Shown in pieces: positions 36,958 to 41,458 of a stretch of 41,458 nt of DNA. The translations under genes were made by a program, and so were the position numbers. This stretch comes from Rhizocola hellebori (GTDB taxonomy: Bacteria; Actinomycetota; Actinomycetes; Mycobacteriales; Micromonosporaceae). The stretch is taken from assembly GCF_016862955.1 (NCBI RefSeq), contig NZ_BONY01000080.1:1-41458 (forward strand), given 5' to 3'. Position 1 is the first letter of the stretch. Each line of letters starts with the position of its first letter. The notes below the pieces were generated by a model that did not search any database, was not told the origin of the DNA, and worked only from the letters and a program-made list of their open reading frames with translations.

Positions 36958-38910
36958 ATGGGCGAGGACGAAAGGCAGTCGGGCGATCCCCTGACACTGG
37001 CTGCCGCCATCGAACAAGCGCCTTACATCGTCCTCGTCTGCGAGGGGCCGCAGCTGCGGATGGTGGGCGCCAATGCGACCACCCGCGCGCTGCTGACCAA
37101 CTGGGGTTTGGACCGCCCGCTGCGTGAGGGGCTCGCCGATCTCCTTGGCCAGCAATGGTTTGACATCTACGAACAGGTCTACACCACCGGGGAGCCGGTG
37201 GCCGGGCGGGAGTGGCGGGTGCACCTCGACGGCCCCGACGGCTCCGTGCACGAGATGTTCGCGAATTTCACCATCAGTCCCTGGCACAACCTCGATGGCA
37301 GCATCCGCGGCGTGATCGGCCTCGGCAGCGACGTCACCGAATCGGTGATGGCCCGCCGCACAGCCGAGTTACGGGCGACCCGGGCCGAAGAGCGGGAAGC
37401 GCATTCGGTCGCGACCATCGATGCATTGCAGCGCGCCTTGCTGCCCAACGCCCTGCCCGTACCGGCCGGAGCGCAGATCGCCGCGAGCTATCTGCTCGCC
37501 GACGGCGACGCGGGCGCCGGCGGGGACTGGTTCGACGCCGTCGTGCTCGACGACACCAAGGTCGCCCTGGTGCTCGGCGATGTGGTGGGGCACGGCATCG
37601 CCGCCACCGCCGTGATGGGACAGCTGCGGGCCGTGCTGCAGGATCGGCTCGATGACGGGGCCGGAATCGTGGGCGCGCTCAGGGCTGTGGACAGGCTGGC
37701 CGGCCGCCTGCCCGGGGCCATGGCGGCCACCGTCTGTGTGGCCGTGCTCAACACCCTCACCGGCGAGCTCACCTATTGCACCGCCGGGCATCCGCCGCCG
37801 CTGCTGCTGCGCGCCGGGGAGGCCGGCCGTTACCTGCTGCCGACCGGGGCTGGTCCACTCGGGACGGGTTCGGCTTTCCCCACCGCGTACGCCCGGCTCG
37901 AAGTCGGGGACATGCTCCTGCTCTACAGCGACGGCATCGTGGACCGGCCGGGCCGGCCGATGGCCACCGCCACCGTTGAGCTGGCACAGGTGGCGACCGA
38001 CATCGCCGCCGGACGCGCCTTCCGCGGCCCGGTCACCTCGGCGGCGGAGAAGGTTTGCTCGGAGACCGTTGAGCTGCTGGTACGCGGCACCGGCTTCGCC
38101 GACGACATCACCCTGCTGACCGTGCAACGGGTGCCGCTGACCGCGCCGCTTGCGCTCAGGTTGCCGGCCGAGGTGAACAGCGCGGCCTCCTGCCGTGCCG
38201 TGGTGCGGGAATGGCTGGCCGGCATCGGCGTCGACCGGCGCGACATGTCCTGTCTGTTGCACTCGGTGGGGGAGCTGGTCGCCAACGCGATCGAGCATGC
38301 GTATTCGGACGTGGTGGGGACGGTCTCGGTACAGGCGAGCCACCTCGGCGGGCACGTCGAGTTCAGCGTTTCCGACGACGGCCGGTGGCGGGAGCATCCG
38401 TCCAACCCCGACCGGGGCCGCGGGCTGGCCATAGCCGCCGAGCTGGTCGACGAGGTGCACGTGCAGCGCACGGTCGCGGGGACGGTCGGGGTGGTGCGCC
38501 ACCGGCTGACCCGTCCGGCCATGCTGCTGGCCGACTCTCCCACGGCGATCATTGTTCCTCCGGTGGCGGGCCCACCGATCGACGAGCCCATGCTGGTCCT
38601 CAGCCAGCCGGTGGCCGCGGGCACGGTCGGGGTACACGGCCCGGTGGATTCGATGACCGCGCCTCAGCTGGCGATGGAGCTCGGCCATCGTTCCCATGGC
38701 GGGACAAGGCCGCTGACCGTCGACCTGACCGGCGTGACCCACTTCGCCAGCGCGGGCGTGTCCGTGCTCTATCAGGCCCTCGCCCGGCATGCCAAGCACG
38801 GCACCACCCTGACCATTGACGCCGCGCCGGGCAGCGTCGCGCAGCACATCCTGGCGTTGACCGCGATCGGGTTGGTGCAGGGCAGGCCCGCGACGAGGCC
38901 GCTTCTGTAG
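36958..38910 (+). CDS. Single-chain PAS - SpoIIE phosphatase - HATPase kinase - STAS regulator
   Basis: The product is 650 residues. In order: PAS sensor (about 15-130); short helical linker; PP2C/SpoIIE phosphatase (about 165-390) with metal-binding motifs GGDWFDA (188-194), GDVVGHG (207-213), SDGIVD (324-329) and DD (382-383); RsbW-like HATPase (about 400-510) with N-box ELVANAIEH (439-447) and DDG (473-475), GRGLA (487-491); and a STAS domain (about 545-650). In the STAS motif the usual D-S-S-G reads A-S-A-G (Ser598 at the phosphorylation position). Phosphatase, anti-sigma kinase and antagonist are thus in one chain, and probably control a sigma factor or other partner encoded elsewhere. 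An upstream TTG start (36907) is rejected on promoter evidence. Confidence 0.93.
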   Translation: MGEDERQSGDPLTLAAAIEQAPYIVLVCEGPQLRMVGANATTRALLTNWGLDRPLREGLADLLGQQWFDIYEQVYTTGEPVAGREWRVHLDGPDGSVHEMFANFTISPWHNLDGSIRGVIGLGSDVTESVMARRTAELRATRAEEREAHSVATIDALQRALLPNALPVPAGAQIAASYLLADGDAGAGGDWFDAVVLDDTKVALVLGDVVGHGIAATAVMGQLRAVLQDRLDDGAGIVGALRAVDRLAGRLPGAMAATVCVAVLNTLTGELTYCTAGHPPPLLLRAGEAGRYLLPTGAGPLGTGSAFPTAYARLEVGDMLLLYSDGIVDRPGRPMATATVELAQVATDIAAGRAFRGPVTSAAEKVCSETVELLVRGTGFADDITLLTVQRVPLTAPLALRLPAEVNSAASCRAVVREWLAGIGVDRRDMSCLLHSVGELVANAIEHAYSDVVGTVSVQASHLGGHVEFSVSDDGRWREHPSNPDRGRGLAIAAELVDEVHVQRTVAGTVGVVRHRLTRPAMLLADSPTAIIVPPVAGPPIDEPMLVLSQPVAAGTVGVHGPVDSMTAPQLAMELGHRSHGGTRPLTVDLTGVTHFASAGVSVLYQALARHAKHGTTLTIDAAPGSVAQHILALTAIGLVQGRPATRPLL

Positions 38911-38954
38911 CCGTTCCTGCTTATTGGAGGTCGTGCTAGCTGGACGGATATGGG

Positions 38955-38960
38955 TACCCT
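38955..38960 (+). promoter_or_regulatory. Putative -10 box, leaderless promoter of the Bax inhibitor-1 family gene
   Basis: TACCCT is followed by GTGCGC and the GTG at 38967. It decides for 38967 over the GTG at 38961. Confidence 0.45.
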
Positions 38961-38966
38961 GTGCGC

Positions 38967-39755
38967 GTGAAGAGTTCGAATCCTGTGCTCGGACGCATTG
39001 GCGCCGCAGCTCAACAGCCCGCTTATTCAGTGCCGGGTGGTCCGGCAGTCGACTATGACTACCAGGGGAGCCCGGTCCAGGTCGGCACCCGCGACGTCAT
39101 GACCATCGACGACGTTGTCGTCAAGACGGTGACGTTGCTCGGAGCCGCCGTCGTGAGCGCGGCCGCGACCTGGATGCTCGTGCCGGACACGGCGATTTAC
39201 CCAACGTGGATTGCCGCAATGCTGGTCGGGCTCGTCCTCGGTCTGATCATCTCCTTCGCCCAGGTCACCAACCCGGTCGTCCTCATCGGATACGCGCTGG
39301 TCGAGGGGGTCTTCCTCGGTGCCGTGAGCAAGGTCTACGAGTCCCGGTGGGAAGGCATCGTGCTGCAGGCCGTCATCGGCACGCTCGGTGTGTTCCTGCT
39401 GATGTCGATTCTCTACAAGTCACGGATCATCAGGGCCACCCCGACGTTCATGAAGGTGGTCATCGCCCTAGCCGGCGGCCTGGGCATCATCATGCTGGTG
39501 AACTTCCTGATCTATACGTTCACCGGCAACATCACGCCGTTGCGCGACGGTAGTCCGATCGCGATCGGGTTCAGCGTCATCTGCATTACCGTAGCGGCCC
39601 TCATGTTGGTGGTCAGCTTCAAGCAGATCGAAGACGGCGTGCACGCCGGCTTGCCGCGCAAGTACGGGTGGCTTGGCGCGTTTGGCATCCTTGTCGAGCT
39701 AGTCTGGCTGTACCTGGAGATCCTGCGTCTGATCAGCTACTTCTCTGAGGATTAA
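38967..39755 (+). CDS. Bax inhibitor-1/YccA family membrane protein
   Basis: The product is 262 residues, starting VKSSNPVLGRI, the common N-terminus of actinobacterial members (xSSNPVL). Seven hydrophobic segments follow a soluble tail of about 80 residues. Family text includes NPVVLIGYALVEGVFLGAVS and FLIYTFTG, with an acidic segment FKQIEDGVHAGLP late in the protein, where the pH-sensing aspartates of the calcium-leak channel YetJ lie. The role in this organism is not known. It probably has its own leaderless promoter. Confidence 0.93.
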   Translation: MKSSNPVLGRIGAAAQQPAYSVPGGPAVDYDYQGSPVQVGTRDVMTIDDVVVKTVTLLGAAVVSAAATWMLVPDTAIYPTWIAAMLVGLVLGLIISFAQVTNPVVLIGYALVEGVFLGAVSKVYESRWEGIVLQAVIGTLGVFLLMSILYKSRIIRATPTFMKVVIALAGGLGIIMLVNFLIYTFTGNITPLRDGSPIAIGFSVICITVAALMLVVSFKQIEDGVHAGLPRKYGWLGAFGILVELVWLYLEILRLISYFSED

Positions 39756-39765
39756 CTCGCGCTTT

Positions 39766-39809
39766 GCCGATCGCCGTTTCCGGGTAGCAACTTGGAAACG
39801 GCGATCGGC
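39766..39809 (+). terminator. Strong 16-bp hairpin, terminator or attenuator
   Basis: GCCGATCGCCGTTTCC, a 12-base loop, then GGAAACGGCGATCGGC forms a perfect 16-bp stem, 11 bases after the Bax inhibitor stop and 18 before the next ATG. There is no T-tract. It may end the upstream transcript, or act as an operator for the small gene. Confidence 0.6.
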
Positions 39810-39827
39810 GCATCTAGGGGGTAACGC

Positions 39828-40103
39828 ATGGACGACCTGCGGCAGGTGACCCAAATTCTGCTGAACCAGGTGTCGCATTGGACGCAGGCCCGCTGGGGGA
39901 ACCGAGGCGAGGCGCTACATCAAGCGCTGCAACGCATTGCCGGGCCCGAGCACACGCTTCCTCGCCTGTCCGATCTGGTCCTGCCCGATCAGCTGCGGGT
40001 CGTGGTCTCCGACCTGTTGGAGAGCAACGCCGGCCCGGCCGAAGTCAGCCGGGCCGTCGAGGAACTCACCGAGATAAGAGGGGCGCTCAGAGCCTCTCAA
40101 TAA
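39828..40103 (+). CDS. Small helical protein, unknown function
   Basis: The product is 91 residues with no signal peptide or cysteines. I do not recognise it. It looks fully helical, with a Trp/Gln-rich N-terminal helix ([15 protein letters not shown]), a PRLSDLVLP turn and a C-terminal helix with [16 protein letters not shown] purine-rich run (AGGGGG near 39817-39822) may bind ribosomes. The gene is alone between a strong hairpin and the convergent thiolase gene, with which it overlaps by 17 bases. Confidence 0.7.
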   Translation: MDDLRQVTQILLNQVSHWTQARWGNRGEALHQALQRIAGPEHTLPRLSDLVLPDQLRVVVSDLLESNAGPAEVSRAVEELTEIRGALRASQ

Positions 40104-41331
40104 TCATCGCCATGCCCTGGCCGCCGCCAACGCACATGGTTTCCAGGCCGATACTCTTGTCGTGCCACTGCAACGAGTTGATGAGGGTTCCGGTGATCCG
40201 CGCCCCGGTCATCCCGAACGGATGGCCAATCGCGATCGCCCCGCCGTTGACGTTCAGCTTCTCCAGCGGGATCCCCAGCTGCTGATATGACGGGATAACC
40301 TGTGCCGCAAAGGCTTCGTTGATTTCGGCCAGATCGATGTCGCCAATGCTCATCCCGGCTCGCTTGAGCGCTTGGCGGGAGGCTTCCACCGGCCCGATTC
40401 CCATAATCTCCGGGCTCATCGCGGTCACGCCGGTCGAGATAATCCGCGCCAGCGGCTTGATGCCCAGCTCCCGCGCCTTCGTGTCACTCATGATGATGAC
40501 CGCCGCGGCGCCATCGTTGAGCGGGCAACAGTTTCCGGCCGTAATCCGGCCATCCGGCCGGAACACCGGCTTGAGCGCCGCGGTAGCCTCCAGCGTGACA
40601 CCGGCCCGCGGGCCGTCGTCCTGGGCCACCACATTGCCGTTGGGCAGCGTCACCGGCGTGATCTCACGGGCCCAGAAGCCGTCTTTAATGGCTTTCTCGG
40701 CCAGATTCTGCGACCTCACGCCGAACTCGTCCATCTCCTGTTTGGAGATGTCGCACTTCTGCGCCAGGTTCTCCGCGGTCTGACCCATGGCCATGTAAAC
40801 GTCTGGCAGGTCACCGTTTTCCCGCGGGTCCGTCCACAATGGAGCATTCTCCGCGCTGCGTTCCTTGGTACGCTGCGTCGCCGCGTCAAACTTCGGATTG
40901 CGCCAGCTGCCACCCACCGCCGCAGCGGCCTCCGGCGGCAGCCCGTCGGAGTTGCCCCGCGCATAGCGCGAAACCATCTCAACACCGGCCGAGACGAAGA
41001 TGTCGCCCTCACCGGCTTTGATGGCGTGGAAGGCCATTCTCGTGGTCTGCAACGACGAGGCGCAGTAGCGCGTCAACGTCGCACCCGGCAGGCTGTCCAG
41101 ACCAAGCAGGGTGGCCACCACCCGCCCCATGTTGAAACCCTGCTCACCGCCGGGCAGCCCGCACCCCAGGTAGAGATCGTCAATCAGCCCCGGGTCGAGC
41201 TGAGGCACCTTGTCCAGCGCGGCTCGAACAATGGTGGCAGCGAGGTCGTCGGCCCGCAGCTCGGTAAGCGAGCCTTTCCCGGCCCGCCCAATCGGCGATC
41301 TGGCAGCGGCGACGATGACAGCATCAGTCAT
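40087..41331 (-). CDS. Acetyl-CoA acetyltransferase / thiolase
   Basis: The product is 414 residues. It carries the nucleophile Cys90 in TRYCASSL, the histidine His370 in IGHPFG, the second cysteine Cys400 in CVGGGQG, and [13 protein letters not shown] with EINEAFAA. It should either cleave 3-ketoacyl-CoA with CoA (fatty-acid breakdown) or join two acetyl-CoA molecules. A FadA-type degradative role is favoured by the long insertion but not proved. ATG at 41331 follows the family N-terminus ([13 protein letters not shown]). The promoter region carries two palindromes. Confidence 0.93.
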   Translation of the reverse strand: MTDAVIVAAARSPIGRAGKGSLTELRADDLAATIVRAALDKVPQLDPGLIDDLYLGCGLPGGEQGFNMGRVVATLLGLDSLPGATLTRYCASSLQTTRMAFHAIKAGEGDIFVSAGVEMVSRYARGNSDGLPPEAAAAVGGSWRNPKFDAATQRTKERSAENAPLWTDPRENGDLPDVYMAMGQTAENLAQKCDISKQEMDEFGVRSQNLAEKAIKDGFWAREITPVTLPNGNVVAQDDGPRAGVTLEATAALKPVFRPDGRITAGNCCPLNDGAAAVIIMSDTKARELGIKPLARIISTGVTAMSPEIMGIGPVEASRQALKRAGMSIGDIDLAEINEAFAAQVIPSYQQLGIPLEKLNVNGGAIAIGHPFGMTGARITGTLINSLQWHDKSIGLETMCVGGGQGMAMIIERL

Positions 41332-41338
41332 AACGCTC

Positions 41339-41344
41339 ACATTA
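41339..41344 (-). promoter_or_regulatory. Putative -10 box of the thiolase gene
   Basis: On the minus strand TAATGT is followed by seven bases and ATG 41331, so the transcript may be leaderless or nearly so. Confidence 0.4.
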
Positions 41345-41355
41345 CCTACGGGTAA
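41342..41355. promoter_or_regulatory. Palindrome TTACC-N4-GGTAA, candidate operator
   Basis: TTACCTACGGGTAA is a perfect inverted repeat that overlaps the proposed thiolase -10 box. This position suits a repressor. Confidence 0.5.
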
Positions 41356-41367
41356 CCCACCGCGCGC

Positions 41368-41383
41368 TGTGGAGTTTTCCACA
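41368..41383. promoter_or_regulatory. Palindrome TGTGGA-N4-TCCACA, candidate operator
   Basis: TGTGGAGTTTTCCACA is a perfect 6-bp inverted repeat around four bases, near the -35 region of the thiolase gene. Confidence 0.45.
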
Positions 41384-41416
41384 AGCTCCTTCTCCAAGCC
41401 GCATTCTCGACGCCGC

Positions 41417-41458
41417 TTTCTCTACGTCGCCTTCTCTACGTCGCCTTCTCTGCGTCGC
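41417..41458. repeat. Three tandem copies of a 14-base unit at the right edge
   Basis: Units 41417-41430, 41431-41444 and 41445-41458 read TTTCTCTACGTCGC, CTTCTCTACGTCGC and CTTCTCTGCGTCGC. The array reaches the window end and may continue. Confidence 0.75.

Noticed and set aside
41368-41383. DnaA-box-like TTTTCCACA, possible replication origin
   Set aside because: It is a single relaxed box, with no cluster and no AT-rich region, dnaA or dnaN; an operator palindrome explains it better.
41417-41458. Short tandem repeats as a CRISPR array
   Set aside because: The units are adjacent with no spacers and no cas gene is present.

Overview
The window is high-GC, densely packed chromosomal DNA from an actinomycete. 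The evidence is a DUF222 protein of the 13E12/HNH type, an Rv2747-type stand-alone ArgA, GTG starts, many putative leaderless promoters, and the conserved block mfd - mazG - lipoprotein - eno - ftsB/divIC-like - DUF501 - exopolyphosphatase. A Pseudonocardiales-like or related actinomycete seems likely, but the genus cannot be fixed from the sequence alone. No stretch longer than about 115 bases lacks a gene. I see no IS element, phage, integrase or CRISPR array.

Layout. 1-4334: a DUF222 gene cut by the left edge, a GNAT acetyltransferase, and three leftward genes (CYTH phosphatase, NAD-dependent epimerase, M1-type lipoprotein peptidase). 4444-16850: the housekeeping block. It holds mfd, an Ogt-type methyltransferase with a 91-residue partner, a polytopic membrane protein on the minus strand, a SurA-like lipoprotein, mazG, a DUF885 peptidase-like protein, a lipoprotein, eno, an FtsB-like protein, DUF501 and argA. 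16955-23760: a tightly overlapped five-gene unit, a secreted BNR/sortilin-like propeller followed by a complete carbohydrate-type ABC importer. It lies between DUF501/argA and the exopolyphosphatase gene, which is on the opposite strand and overlaps the last permease tail to tail.

24714-27287: two tandem paralogous small membrane-anchored cysteine proteins, a strong terminator, then a dienelactone hydrolase coupled to a family-5 uracil-DNA glycosylase. 27356-31502: a five-gene MoxR operon (DUF4129, unknown, MoxR, DUF58, membrane protein). 31584-34711: a type II NADH dehydrogenase-like flavoprotein, convergent with a large membrane protein. 34787-41331: tRNA-Leu(UAA), an APC transporter with a cytoplasmic tail, a PAS-PP2C-HATPase-STAS regulator, a Bax inhibitor-1 family protein, a 91-residue orphan, and a minus-strand thiolase with two palindromes in its promoter region.

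Two themes run across the window. First, ten start codons have a TANNNT hexamer ending exactly six bases upstream, which is the signature of leaderless transcription; this settles several start choices. Second, operons are compressed, with 1-11 base start/stop overlaps and convergent tail overlaps of up to 66 bases. The most unusual items are the single-chain partner-switching regulator at 36958-38910 and the propeller-importer operon at 16955-23760.
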